64,000 nucleotides of DNA from Brevinema_A sp051649605. GTDB taxonomy: Bacteria; Spirochaetota; Brevinematia; Brevinematales; Brevinemataceae. This document shows, in pieces, positions 17,998-26,127 of this stretch. The stretch covers positions 47,334 through 111,333 of the forward strand of contig JBOFHK010000026.1 in assembly GCA_051649605.1 (NCBI GenBank). Reading direction: 5' to 3'. Position numbers and translations under genes: made by a program. How positions within the stretch are numbered: the first letter of the stretch is position 1; the number at the start of each line of letters is the position of its first letter. The notes beneath the pieces are model-generated. The model saw only the letters and a list, made by a program, of their open reading frames with translations. It was not told the DNA's origin and ran no database searches.

Positions 17998-18026
17998 TTG
18001 ATCTTTTTTACAAAATCCCTTACAAT
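17998..18026 (+). promoter_or_regulatory. Promoter for tRNA-Thr(CGU)
   Basis: TTGATC and TACAAT are 17 bp apart, ending 9 bp before the tRNA. The preceding terminator implies this tRNA needs its own promoter. Confidence 0.6.
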
Positions 18027-18035
18027 ATCTAAGTT

Positions 18036-18108
18036 GCCTCTTTAGCTCAGTTGGTAGAGCGTCTGATTCGTAATCAGAAGGCCGTGGGTTCGATCCCCAT
18101 AGGAGGCT
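18036..18108 (+). tRNA. tRNA-Thr (anticodon CGU)
   Basis: A 73-nt cloverleaf with acceptor arms GCCTCTT and AGGAGGC, anticodon loop TTCGTAA giving CGT, and T-loop GTTCGATCC. It is a close relative of the tRNA-Thr 86 bp upstream. CCA is not encoded. Confidence 0.96.
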
Positions 18109-18114
18109 CATATT

Positions 18115-18143
18115 AAAACAGTAAGTCTAAAGCTTACTGTTTT
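18115..18143 (+). terminator. Intrinsic terminator after tRNA-Thr(CGU)
   Basis: Eleven-base arms (AAAACAGTAAG and complement) with a 7-nt loop and a T run. It resembles the terminator at 17956-17986. Confidence 0.85.
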
Positions 18144-18217
18144 TTAATTGCTTGATGTATTCTTGTGCAATAACATTCTAATTTGTACCCTATCTTTACT
18201 CCTATTATTCAGCATAA

Positions 18218-18244
18218 AAAACCACCCCAATAAGAGGTGGTTTT
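18218..18244 (-). terminator. Intrinsic terminator after the MATE gene
   Basis: Nine-base arms (AAAACCACC and complement) have a T6 tail only when read on the minus strand, matching the minus-strand transporter gene that ends at 18277. Confidence 0.75.
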
Positions 18245-18276
18245 GTGTACCTATCTTAGGTCAGACTATTGTATTA

Positions 18277-19653
18277 TTAAATCATTTTTTTGTGGTGTTT
18301 GATACGATAATTGGCGATCGCAAGTCTTAGTCCCATAAAAGATACCCTTAGAACTTCATCAATCGTGTAAATCAAACATATCCCTAAGATCCCCCATTGA
18401 AGCTGTCCTACAAAGTAATAAGCTTGTAAAACTATCGCCCCTAAACCAATAAGCTGTACGAGGATTCCCCATACCGTAATCCCCATCCCATGGAGAGTTC
18501 CATTAAAAATTTCCCAAAAAGCTCTAGGAATCACGATCAAAATCATCACGGGAATATAAATCCTCAACATGTCTATCGTTTGGGGATCATTGGTAAATAT
18601 TTGGGCAATCTGAATAGGAAACAAAAGATAGAATAACGAAACAAAAGCAGCAATATACACCGTATCCCTTAGTCCAAATCGCATCACTCGAAATAATTTT
18701 GGTATATTCTTTGCACCAAATGCTTTTCCAGTGAGATTCGTTACCGCAAGAATATATCCTGAATACATTCTAAATCCAAACTCAGGTAAGGTGATAAAGA
18801 AAAACATAAATCGATTCAACGAAGGATCGGTATTATTAATAATCCACACAAGAAAGACACCTCCCAAACCCCATAACATCATATCAATCCCTACAGGGAA
18901 TCCCAAACGAATAGTCGTCCATACCTTATGAAGATCCGGAGATACAATCCCTTTCAAACTAGGAATAATTTTTTTCTGATGGAAGCAATAATAAAGCATC
19001 ACCAAAGCACCAACAGCACTACTAAATAAAGTTCCCCAAGCTGCCCCAGCGATGCCTAATTCTGGGAAGAAGAAATCTCCATAAATCAATACACGATTGG
19101 CAATCATATTGACCGCAACCTGAATAATCCCTGAAATCATAAAAGGATAGGTATATCCTGTTGATGCAAATAGGGCTTGGAGACCTTTATAACCAAAACC
19201 TTGAATCAAATAAGTATAAGCGACAATAGTAATATACTGTACAGCAATCATCCTTGTATAAGGGTCTGGGGTGATAAGATTATAAACTGCTTTCCCACCA
19301 AAAGTCCAAAAAGCCCAAAAACAGAGACCGACCATTGCATACACAAAAAATCCATTTTCGACATAACGCCGTGCTTCTATATAATTCCTTGCTCCTAAGG
19401 CATGAGAAACAGGAATTACCGTACCCATATGCATATAATCAATAAGCTGATTCAAAGTCATAAAAGGAATCATAATAGTATTAAGAATATCCAAACCTCG
19501 AGGGTCATAATGACCAATAAAAATCGAGTCGGTAATCGTCAAGGCATAAAAAGTTAAGGTGTTAATAGATAGGGGCCAAGCCATCCGAGAAAGTCGCCTA
19601 GTAATAAATAATTTATCTTGTTTTTTAGCCTGTAATTGTTGAATAAGTTCCAT
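18277..19653 (-). CDS. MATE-family multidrug/cation efflux transporter
   Basis: The 458-residue protein has about 12 hydrophobic segments in two related halves, as in MATE exporters. Family-like segments include MAWPLSINTLTFYALTITDSIFIGHYD near the N-terminus (split over the first TM) and IPRAFWEIFNGTLHGMG in the second half. MATE proteins use Na+ or H+ gradients to expel cationic drugs or metabolites; some members move lipid precursors. AGGAG precedes the ATG. It has its own terminator and no partner genes, so the substrate is unknown. Confidence 0.88.
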   Translation of the reverse strand: MELIQQLQAKKQDKLFITRRLSRMAWPLSINTLTFYALTITDSIFIGHYDPRGLDILNTIMIPFMTLNQLIDYMHMGTVIPVSHALGARNYIEARRYVENGFFVYAMVGLCFWAFWTFGGKAVYNLITPDPYTRMIAVQYITIVAYTYLIQGFGYKGLQALFASTGYTYPFMISGIIQVAVNMIANRVLIYGDFFFPELGIAGAAWGTLFSSAVGALVMLYYCFHQKKIIPSLKGIVSPDLHKVWTTIRLGFPVGIDMMLWGLGGVFLVWIINNTDPSLNRFMFFFITLPEFGFRMYSGYILAVTNLTGKAFGAKNIPKLFRVMRFGLRDTVYIAAFVSLFYLLFPIQIAQIFTNDPQTIDMLRIYIPVMILIVIPRAFWEIFNGTLHGMGITVWGILVQLIGLGAIVLQAYYFVGQLQWGILGICLIYTIDEVLRVSFMGLRLAIANYRIKHHKKMI

Positions 19654-20103
19654 AAAATTGCTCCTAATGTTTGGTGTTAATCAAATAAGTCTATTTGATA
19701 TAGGTAATAAGACAAAGTAAGCTCAAAATATAAGAAAAATTATGAAGATGCTAATAAACGAGGAGGCAAAAAGCCGATAAAAACCAAGAGTGTAATGCTG
19801 TTAAAAGAATTACAATAGACGAGAGAAAACTAATGTAGCTAAAAGAATTTTTATTTTTAATCATATAAATAACCAACATATTAATCATATTATACAACAT
19901 CATATATAAAAAGTCAATCCGAGCCGATATTTATTAAAGAATGACTCTATATTCTATATATACAACATAAATTTTAATAATGACAGACACTAATAAATAA
20001 TATTTAAATAGAAAAAATAAAAATATCTATATAGGATAAAACGATTTGGCTATTACCTAACCCTAATATTTAAGAAAAAGAAGGCTATAATTTTTATATA
20101 CCA
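19654..20103. other. Intergenic region between the divergent MATE and ankyrin genes
   Basis: About 450 bp of very AT-rich DNA. I found no frame longer than a few dozen codons, no tRNA and no strong hairpin. It must carry the MATE promoter, but only a weak candidate is visible. Confidence 0.5.
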
Positions 20104-20133
20104 TTGACAAAAAAACGCAAAATCATATATAAT
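20104..20133 (+). promoter_or_regulatory. Promoter for the first ankyrin gene
   Basis: Perfect TTGACA (20104-20109) and TATAAT (20128-20133) are 18 bp apart. The ATG at 20132 lies inside the -10 box, which rules it out as the translation start. Confidence 0.78.
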
Positions 20134-20167
20134 GGTATATATATTTGGTTTATCAGCAGGAGTTTTT

Positions 20168-21055
20168 ATGATATTTTTATGGCCAATATTGTTTATTTTT
20201 TTTACTTCCCCACTTCTCTCCCAAGAAATTTCTAGTAGCTATTCCACAAGCTCTGCTCCAAAGATCAGCGATTCAAAAGCCGAAGTAGAACATATCCAAC
20301 TTTTTCAAGCAGTTTACCAAAACAATCGAATGAAAGTCGCCGAATTACTAAACAATAAAGTCGATCCTAATATTAGAGATGAATATTACCGCACTCCTTT
20401 AATGTACGCCAATAACAAGTCGTTAGATATTGTAGAATTACTCCTTGCCCGTGGAGCTTACATTAATACTAGAGACAGCGGAGGTAATACCGCCCTCATG
20501 ATCGCAAGTGAAAAAGGTTATACAGACCTTATTCGTCTCTTACTGAATTACTCAGTACTGGTCAACGCCGAAAACCGCCTAGGAATAACAGCTCTCCATT
20601 TAGCCGTGCAAAATGGTCATACAGATATTGTTATTGCACTTACTGACCACAGTGCCAATATTAACCATCTCAATCCTATGGGCTTACCTCCTATCTTTGA
20701 GGCTGTTAAAAATGGTTATACAGGGATTGTAGGTCATCTTATTGCAAGAGGGGCAAATCCCAACGCCGTCGTTCCCTCTACTGGAACATCTTTATTGTCT
20801 ATTGCCAGTGCTTTTGGTTATGCTTCCACCGTACAACAACTACTAAATCTCGGAGCTGACCCCAATCTTACCAACAAAATTGGCATTACCCCTATTTTTT
20901 TATCAGTTAGTAAAAAACACCATGAGGTTACAAAAATACTCCTCAAAAACGGAGCTTCTACAAAAATAAAAACAAAAGATAATATTTCTTTACATAGCAT
21001 TATACCACCTAGTGATTCTGGAACAAAAAAACTCTTGCAAAAATACAAAAAATAA
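20168..21055 (+). CDS. Exported ankyrin-repeat protein 1
   Basis: The chosen ATG at 20168 follows CAGGAG by 6 nt; an upstream in-frame ATG lies in the promoter. The 295-residue product begins with a hydrophobic signal peptide (MIFLWPILFIFFTSPLLSQ). About seven ankyrin repeats follow from residue 40 to near the end, each with the TPL/TAL-x-x-A and LL-x-x-G-A-x-x-N signatures, for example GNTALMIASEKGYTDLIRLL and GITALHLAVQNGHTDIVIAL. There is no catalytic domain, so it should act by binding another protein in the periplasm or outside the cell. It starts a block with a sigma factor and two more exported ankyrin proteins. Confidence 0.88.
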   Translation: MIFLWPILFIFFTSPLLSQEISSSYSTSSAPKISDSKAEVEHIQLFQAVYQNNRMKVAELLNNKVDPNIRDEYYRTPLMYANNKSLDIVELLLARGAYINTRDSGGNTALMIASEKGYTDLIRLLLNYSVLVNAENRLGITALHLAVQNGHTDIVIALTDHSANINHLNPMGLPPIFEAVKNGYTGIVGHLIARGANPNAVVPSTGTSLLSIASAFGYASTVQQLLNLGADPNLTNKIGITPIFLSVSKKHHEVTKILLKNGASTKIKTKDNISLHSIIPPSDSGTKKLLQKYKK

Positions 21056-21250
21056 GCTATAATAGAAGCGATTTCTATTGATCAAATGATCATATAAATG
21101 TAATATCTTTCATGCTTGTACCATATCAAAAATTGCAAACTACTGAAAGCATATTTTAGAATATTATTATAATAAACATATCAAAAAAGAATCTTTTAAG
21201 AATAATCCTCCCTTATATACTATATATGAGGAGATTAATTTGGAGTCATT

Positions 21251-21760
21251 ATGAAATTTGAAGAGTTTTATGAAAAAAATAAAACTCTTGTTTATCGCTT
21301 ATGCCGAGCAAAAACCAGTAGAGATCTCGCAGAAGAAAGTACATCCAGAGCTTTTGTAGAAGTATGGAAGCGTTGGGATAAAGTATCACAAATGGACTCT
21401 CCTATAGCATATACCGTAACAATTGCACGAAATATCGCCTACAAAGAATATCTAAAATCTCGGGCTCGAATGTTATTTGGTTTAGATACTATCGAAGATA
21501 TTGCAGATACTTCTTATAGTCCAGAAGATGAAACAATCCAGCAAGAGACATTAGGGCAGTTATGGGATGGCTTAAAGCAACTTTCTTCACGAGAACAAGA
21601 GATTATTGTTTTAAAAGATTTAGAAGAGCGACCTTTTCAAGAATGTGCTGATATTCTAAATTTATCGTTAACAGCGACCAAATCATTAAGACATAGAGCA
21701 AGAGAAAAATTAGCAAAAATCCTTGAAGAGGATTTAGGAGGCTTATATGAATCAAAATAA
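21251..21760 (+). CDS. ECF-type RNA polymerase sigma factor
   Basis: The 169-residue protein has region 2 (FEEFYEKNKTLVYRLCRAKT, LAEESTSRAFVEVWKRWDKV, DSPIAYTVTIARNIAYKEYL) and region 4 (LKQLSSREQEIIVLKDLEERPFQE, then CADILNLSLTATKSLRHRAREKL), without regions 1.1 or 3. This is the extracytoplasmic-function layout. A GGAG motif precedes the start. The gene overlaps the next one by 14 nt, and that next product is a small one-TM protein, the usual partner position for an anti-sigma factor. Target promoters cannot be identified here, but the exported proteins downstream are the obvious candidates. Confidence 0.92.
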   Translation: MKFEEFYEKNKTLVYRLCRAKTSRDLAEESTSRAFVEVWKRWDKVSQMDSPIAYTVTIARNIAYKEYLKSRARMLFGLDTIEDIADTSYSPEDETIQQETLGQLWDGLKQLSSREQEIIVLKDLEERPFQECADILNLSLTATKSLRHRAREKLAKILEEDLGGLYESK

Positions 21761-22067
21761 ATTAGATGATTTATTAACCTTGGTAAAAAATGAATCTATT
21801 GATATAAAAACAATAGATTACAAAACCAAGTGCTTGATTCATAATATTCCCAAACATTTTATTACTCCTAAGGCAAGTTTTATTACCGCACTAGCTCTGC
21901 TAGTTTTTGTATCAATTCTAGGATATTATCAGAGCTATCAACAGCAACAAAATCAGATCGCTATGGATCAGTTAAAACAGGAACGTGCTACTGTTGTTGA
22001 TTCTGAATATTTGTATACCACATTAGTTTCATCCTATGAAACTATGTTAGGGGAAAATCATGAATAA
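21747..22067 (+). CDS. Small one-TM protein, putative anti-sigma factor
   Basis: The 106-residue protein has about 40 polar N-terminal residues (cytoplasmic by charge), one TM segment (about 43-61, ASFITALALLVFVSILGYY) and about 45 residues outside. This matches the layout of small, zinc-less anti-sigma factors such as CnrY, although no sequence family is recognised. It overlaps the sigma gene by 14 nt and the next gene by 8 nt. GGAGG lies upstream inside the sigma coding sequence. The anti-sigma role is inferred from position and topology. Confidence 0.62.
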   Translation: MNQNKLDDLLTLVKNESIDIKTIDYKTKCLIHNIPKHFITPKASFITALALLVFVSILGYYQSYQQQQNQIAMDQLKQERATVVDSEYLYTTLVSSYETMLGENHE

Positions 22068-22647
22068 GCATTATCATTTATTATTTTTAACGGTATTTGT
22101 TATGTCCAACACTCTATTATTCGCTCAAAATTTTTTTTCAGAACAAACGACAGAAAATCTCAAGCCAGAATATTCTGCTAAAAAAGATAAACATAAAAAA
22201 GAAAATCCCTCGTTTAGCTTTAGTATACCAAAACAAAATCAATCTCATATGAAAGTATTTGACACACATGCTATTTTTGATTTTGAGGAAGAGATTTCTA
22301 TCGCATTAACCAACACAAAAGAGTTACAATCGGAGTTTCGTAAAGAAATGCGATTAATAGATATTCAAATCAATTATCTAAAAAACGAACTTATGGGGCT
22401 TCTTGAAGGACACCAAAAAGGGACGAACAATGCTTCACAAATGGTTGATACATATTCTCAGCTCTACCAATTATGTGATAAGCGTTATTCGACTTTAGAC
22501 GAACACACCAAAGCGATGCAAGATATTTTATCCACCACATACGAAAAATATCATAACAAAATACAAGAGAAATTGAGTATTGCTAAAGAAGATCCTGATA
22601 TGATTGTTACCGAATTACTAGACCGTTACGCCGCATTCCAAAAATAA
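22060..22647 (+). CDS. Exported helical protein, possible periplasmic sensor of the sigma module
   Basis: The 195-residue product has a signal peptide (about 1-22, ending TLLFAQ), a short Lys-rich polar linker and a long helical region from about 75 to the end with heptad-like spacing. It has no Cys after the signal except one at about 142, and no known domain. Being third in a sigma/one-TM/periplasmic-helix unit recalls CnrH-CnrY-CnrX, where the periplasmic protein senses metal; that comparison is architectural only. AGGGG precedes the ATG. Confidence 0.6.
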   Translation: MNKHYHLLFLTVFVMSNTLLFAQNFFSEQTTENLKPEYSAKKDKHKKENPSFSFSIPKQNQSHMKVFDTHAIFDFEEEISIALTNTKELQSEFRKEMRLIDIQINYLKNELMGLLEGHQKGTNNASQMVDTYSQLYQLCDKRYSTLDEHTKAMQDILSTTYEKYHNKIQEKLSIAKEDPDMIVTELLDRYAAFQK

Positions 22648-22653
22648 AAATAC

Positions 22654-22690
22654 TTTATTTAGACTTTTTTAGTAAAAAATTCTAAATAAA
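22654..22690. repeat. Long AT-rich hairpin between two genes of the sigma block
   Basis: Arms 22654-22670 and 22674-22690 pair with one mismatch around a 3-nt loop. The last arm is not followed by a T run, so it is a weak terminator candidate. It may separate or process the upstream and downstream mRNAs. Confidence 0.45.
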
Positions 22691-22745
22691 TATTTGTATA
22701 TTCCGACTCCTAATATATTATCTTTTTAATTTTACGGAGTATATC

Positions 22746-23225
22746 ATGATAAAAATATTATTTTTCACCTTATTCGCTTCCTTATCAATATATGCCGAAG
22801 ATCCAAAATATTATCATATTTTAGAACCTATTCTACCAGAGTTTACACCTACACTAACTTTAGAAAATCTACCTCCTCAAGAGCAGGTATTAATTACTCG
22901 AGCGATCTTAGAATACTGCCAAGAAAAGGAATTGTATACTTTAGAACTTTTGCCCGCGTTTACTGATGTTCTCAATCAAAAAACCTTCTTAGAAATGGAA
23001 CTAAAAAATATTTTATTAGATTCCTATTCCCCAGAACTCCAAAAGCAAATCGAAACCTTAGATAAGGTAATCAATGAAAAAAATACTATGCTTACCAATC
23101 TAAAAGCTATAGAATACCGACAAAACCAACAATTATATAATCTCCTAAAAACAAAAATAATTACTATCCTTAATCAATTAATGATCCGCCAAACATATGA
23201 ATCAACTCGCTCTAATAGATTCTAA
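22746..23225 (+). CDS. Exported helical protein of unknown function
   Basis: The 159-residue product has a signal peptide (MIKILFFTLFASLSIYAE). The mature part is nearly all helical, with a coiled-coil-like stretch from about 75 to 140 (LQKQIETLDKVINEKNTML). Its size and fold resemble the preceding exported protein, but I see no clear sequence identity. CGGAG precedes the start, and it is followed 16 bp later by an ankyrin gene, so these are likely co-transcribed. Function unknown. Confidence 0.6.
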   Translation: MIKILFFTLFASLSIYAEDPKYYHILEPILPEFTPTLTLENLPPQEQVLITRAILEYCQEKELYTLELLPAFTDVLNQKTFLEMELKNILLDSYSPELQKQIETLDKVINEKNTMLTNLKAIEYRQNQQLYNLLKTKIITILNQLMIRQTYESTRSNRF

Positions 23226-23241
23226 AGTCAAGGAATAGGCT

Positions 23242-24567
23242 ATGAAAAAAATTATTATATTATGCGTTCTTGCCCCTATCATTAGCTTTTCCCAATCTAT
23301 CATTGAATCAACAGAAAATGATGATTTAGTAGCCGTAATGCGAGGAATTCAAAAAGGGATTAATATTAACTTTCAAGACGAGGGAGGGTTTACAGCACTT
23401 CATATTGCCTCTTGGAACGGATACCTCGATATTCTTCGTTATCTATTAGACTCAGGAGCAGATCCTAATATTGCATCTAAAGCAGGAAGTACTCCTCTTC
23501 GCTTTGCCACACCAGAAGCAAAGACCTTACTGATCCAGTATGGAGCTTACGAATCAGAAACACAAACCCCAATCCCCCGCCTCCTATATTCTCCAAAAAT
23601 TTATGTTGAAAATACTAAACCAATTACCAATACTGTTGTCTCTAATATTATCTCCAATATTATTACTAATATTTCAAATTTTATTGAGAATACTATTTAT
23701 ATTTCCAATACTTACCGCGTCTATGACTACCCTAAACTATCCTACAATCTCCTTAGTAATTTAACTCCCGAACAGAGTATTACCCTACACGATTGGGATC
23801 CTAGTGGTAATAATAGTATCCACCAAGCAGCACGAGCAGGAGATTTAGACAAAATCAAACAGTTAGTTAAATTTGGGATTAATCCAAAAACAAAAAACAT
23901 CATCGGAGATACCGCTTTAAGATTTGCTACAGAAAATAATCATATGGAAGTTGTCAAGTATCTCATAGAAGTAATCGGTTTAGATGTAAACAACGCCAAC
24001 CAAGAAGGTACCACCGCCCTTATTGTTGCTACCTTCAATAATAACCCAGACATGATCCAATATTTAACTCATATGGGAGCAAACGTAAACCAAACAGCTT
24101 CGGCAAGTGTGATCCGTACTGTAGGTGATGTAGAACAAGAATTAGTTATTACAGGTTGGACAGCTTTGATGGCAGCAGCACAGTTAGGATATGACGACTC
24201 AGTAAAAATGTTATTAGACAGTGGGGCGAATATTAATGCTACTGATTCCGATAATTGGAACGCTCTATTATTTGCTGTTCAAAATGGTTATGTGGAAACA
24301 GCACAACTACTGATCGAACGCGGTATTAATTACAATATCGAATCAGTAGATAATCATACGGCGTTAAGTTTGGCAACACTCAATAACGACGACGAAATGA
24401 TTAACCTTTTATCAAATATTGGGGCTATTGACTCTTCTATACCTATTATCTCTTACGAAGAGTCTTATACAGAAACTACTGTTGAGGTAGAAGGGTATGA
24501 ATATGAAGAATATGAAGATGACGAAGAAAATGATTACGAAGAAGAAAATAACAATGGCGAAGAATAG
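23242..24567 (+). CDS. Exported ankyrin-repeat protein 2 with Asn/Ile/Ser insert and acidic tail
   Basis: The 441-residue protein starts with a signal peptide (MKKIIILCVLAPIISFSQ). Two ankyrin repeats (about 20-95) are followed by an unusual insert (about 115-180) with repeated ISN/ITN triplets, then about six more repeats (about 180-395). The last 30 residues are almost all Glu, Asp, Tyr and Asn. AAGGA precedes the ATG. The purine-rich DNA encoding the acidic tail runs directly into the start of the next gene, which overlaps by 14 nt. A binding role outside the cytoplasm is likely; the partner is unknown. Confidence 0.85.
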   Translation: MKKIIILCVLAPIISFSQSIIESTENDDLVAVMRGIQKGININFQDEGGFTALHIASWNGYLDILRYLLDSGADPNIASKAGSTPLRFATPEAKTLLIQYGAYESETQTPIPRLLYSPKIYVENTKPITNTVVSNIISNIITNISNFIENTIYISNTYRVYDYPKLSYNLLSNLTPEQSITLHDWDPSGNNSIHQAARAGDLDKIKQLVKFGINPKTKNIIGDTALRFATENNHMEVVKYLIEVIGLDVNNANQEGTTALIVATFNNNPDMIQYLTHMGANVNQTASASVIRTVGDVEQELVITGWTALMAAAQLGYDDSVKMLLDSGANINATDSDNWNALLFAVQNGYVETAQLLIERGINYNIESVDNHTALSLATLNNDDEMINLLSNIGAIDSSIPIISYEESYTETTVEVEGYEYEEYEDDEENDYEEENNNGEE

Positions 24568-25495
24568 TATATTTTTCTATTATATTTTCACGATTTTGTT
24601 TACCATTCCTTTGTATAGTAACGAACAATCCTTATTTGAAGCCATTATTAGAAATGATGCTCAGAGCGTAGAGTATATGATTAAGCACCGAGCTGATGTT
24701 ACTATTACTAATAATGAGGGATTGACTCTTCTTCATCTCGTTTCAGATCCTCGTTTGGCATTAATCCTAATAAAAAACGGAGCTGATATTAACGCTACCA
24801 ATAGAATAGGAAGCACCCCTCTTCATTGGGCTGTTTCTCGCAATTATGAAATTATTGCTAAACTTCTCTTAGAATTTGGAGCGGATCCCAATACCCCTGA
24901 TAATAATGGAAATACCCCCTTACATTTTGCGATAAATTCTAACGAAGAGGTGATTTTGTTGCTTATTCGTTCAGGTGCTAATGTCAATGCGATTAATAAT
25001 GAAGGTTCAACTCCTCTCATTGAAGCCCTCGTAAAAAATAATAACACTCATTCCAAATATCTTATCTTAGCTGGTGCAGAAGATATTAAAAATAAAGCGG
25101 GGATTTCCCCTTCTATTTTAGAAACTTTAGAAAAGCAAGATAGCCTAAAAGACACCCTAATTAGTGGGCAGGTTGACCCTTTAATTAAAGAAATTTTTGT
25201 TGAAAATTATCCTCAAGCAATTAATTTAATTGTTCAAAATGCTCCTATCAACAATGTTGATGTCAACGGCAATACTCCTTTACATTGGGCTTTCAATAAA
25301 AAACAACGCTACTTGTCCCAGCTCTTACTTCAAAAAAATGCCGATTATAAAGCCTTTAACTACAATGATCAGAACCCTATTGATGTGCTTTTAGATACAA
25401 GAGACGATAATTTTATTCAGTATATCCAAGACCTTCTTAAAGATAAAACAAATTTCTACGATCCTAAAAAAAAAGAAAAAAGTCTTGACAAATAA
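24554..25495 (+). CDS. Exported ankyrin-repeat protein 3
   Basis: With the ATG at 24554 the product is 313 residues and begins with a good signal peptide (MAKNSIFFYYIFTILFTIPLYS). In-frame ATGs further upstream would add a Lys/Met-rich extension encoded within the acidic tail of the previous gene. About five ankyrin repeats follow (DPRLALILIKNGADINATN, GSTPLHWAVSRNYEIIAKL, GNTPLHFAINSNEEVILLL and others), then two more near the C-terminus (GNTPLHWAFNKKQRYLSQL). No classical SD is visible; the GA-rich upstream tract may serve. Its last codons contain the -35 box of the tRNA-Gly promoter. Confidence 0.82.
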   Translation: MAKNSIFFYYIFTILFTIPLYSNEQSLFEAIIRNDAQSVEYMIKHRADVTITNNEGLTLLHLVSDPRLALILIKNGADINATNRIGSTPLHWAVSRNYEIIAKLLLEFGADPNTPDNNGNTPLHFAINSNEEVILLLIRSGANVNAINNEGSTPLIEALVKNNNTHSKYLILAGAEDIKNKAGISPSILETLEKQDSLKDTLISGQVDPLIKEIFVENYPQAINLIVQNAPINNVDVNGNTPLHWAFNKKQRYLSQLLLQKNADYKAFNYNDQNPIDVLLDTRDDNFIQYIQDLLKDKTNFYDPKKKEKSLDK

Positions 25496-25513
25496 TTTGT
25501 TTTATCTTATAAT
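25485..25513 (+). promoter_or_regulatory. Consensus promoter for tRNA-Gly, inside the end of the ankyrin 3 gene
   Basis: Perfect TTGACA (25485-25490, encoding the last residues of the ankyrin protein) and TATAAT (25508-25513) are 17 bp apart. Confidence 0.85.
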
Positions 25514-25525
25514 AAGTAACAATAT

Positions 25526-25596
25526 GCGGTTGTCGTATAATGGTAATACCTCAGCCTTCCAAGCTGATGCTGGGAGTTCGATTCTCCCCAGCCGCT
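25526..25596 (+). tRNA. tRNA-Gly (anticodon UCC)
   Basis: A 71-nt cloverleaf with acceptor arms GCGGTTG and CAGCCGC, anticodon loop CTTCCAA giving TCC, T-loop GTTCGATTC and U as discriminator. CCA is not encoded. Confidence 0.96.
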
Positions 25597-25606
25597 AGTT
25601 TCTTAG

Positions 25607-25632
25607 ACCCACTATCTACAGTGGGTTTTTTT
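25607..25632 (+). terminator. Intrinsic terminator after tRNA-Gly
   Basis: Seven-base arms (ACCCACT and complement) with a 6-nt loop are followed by a T run. Confidence 0.8.
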
Positions 25633-25680
25633 ACGTACAACGATAATTCAAAGATTTTTGAATATTTTACTAAAATAATC

Positions 25681-25709
25681 TTTACATTAATAAATAAACG
25701 TGTTAAAAT
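25681..25709 (+). promoter_or_regulatory. Promoter for yajC-secD-secF
   Basis: TTTACA and TAAAAT are separated by 17 bp, about 50 bp before yajC. Confidence 0.6.
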
Positions 25710-25759
25710 AGTTAGTCTATACACAAAATAAAATTATAAATATCATAAAGGAGAATTCC

Positions 25760-26095
25760 ATGTTTGGATTATTTTATCAATTAGCCCCTGCTGCCAATAT
25801 AGGAGAAGGAACACCTGTTCAGAGTGGAGGAGGGTTAATGTCTTTCCTACCAATAATTTTAATGGTTGTGTTTATGTATCTCTTAATTTTCCTTCCTGAA
25901 AATAAAAGACGAAAAAAACTACAAAAACAAATTGAATCCCTCAAACAAGGTGATAAAGTGGTTACCTTGGGTCATATTGTCGGCACTATAGAATTTATTG
26001 GTGAAAAGACCGTCTATCTAAAAAGCTTGGATGCCAAAATAGAAGTCGCCAAATCAGGTATCGCTTCTATTTTGGAATCTGGCAAACTAGATTAA
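25760..26095 (+). CDS. yajC: Preprotein translocase accessory subunit YajC
   Basis: The 111-residue protein has one TM segment (about 30-46, FLPIILMVVFMYLLIF) followed directly by the family motif LPENKRRKKLQKQIESLKQG and DKVVTLGHIVGTIEFI. YajC associates with SecDF and the Sec translocon in the inner membrane. AAGGAG lies 8 nt before the ATG. It heads the conserved yajC-secD-secF operon, 32 bp before secD. Confidence 0.95.
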   Translation: MFGLFYQLAPAANIGEGTPVQSGGGLMSFLPIILMVVFMYLLIFLPENKRRKKLQKQIESLKQGDKVVTLGHIVGTIEFIGEKTVYLKSLDAKIEVAKSGIASILESGKLD

Positions 26096-26127
26096 AATAT
26101 AATTTTGTAGATAAAAGGATTTTACTT

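Noticed and set aside
18148..18330. A 60-codon plus-strand frame after the second tRNA-Thr
   Set aside because: It has no SD, spans the MATE terminator and runs antisense into the MATE gene.
20132..20167. Longer N-terminus for ankyrin protein 1
   Set aside because: This ATG lies inside the TATAAT box of a good promoter; the ATG at 20168 has a proper SD and signal peptide.
25540..25731. A plus-strand frame starting inside tRNA-Gly
   Set aside because: It overlaps the tRNA and its terminator and has no SD.
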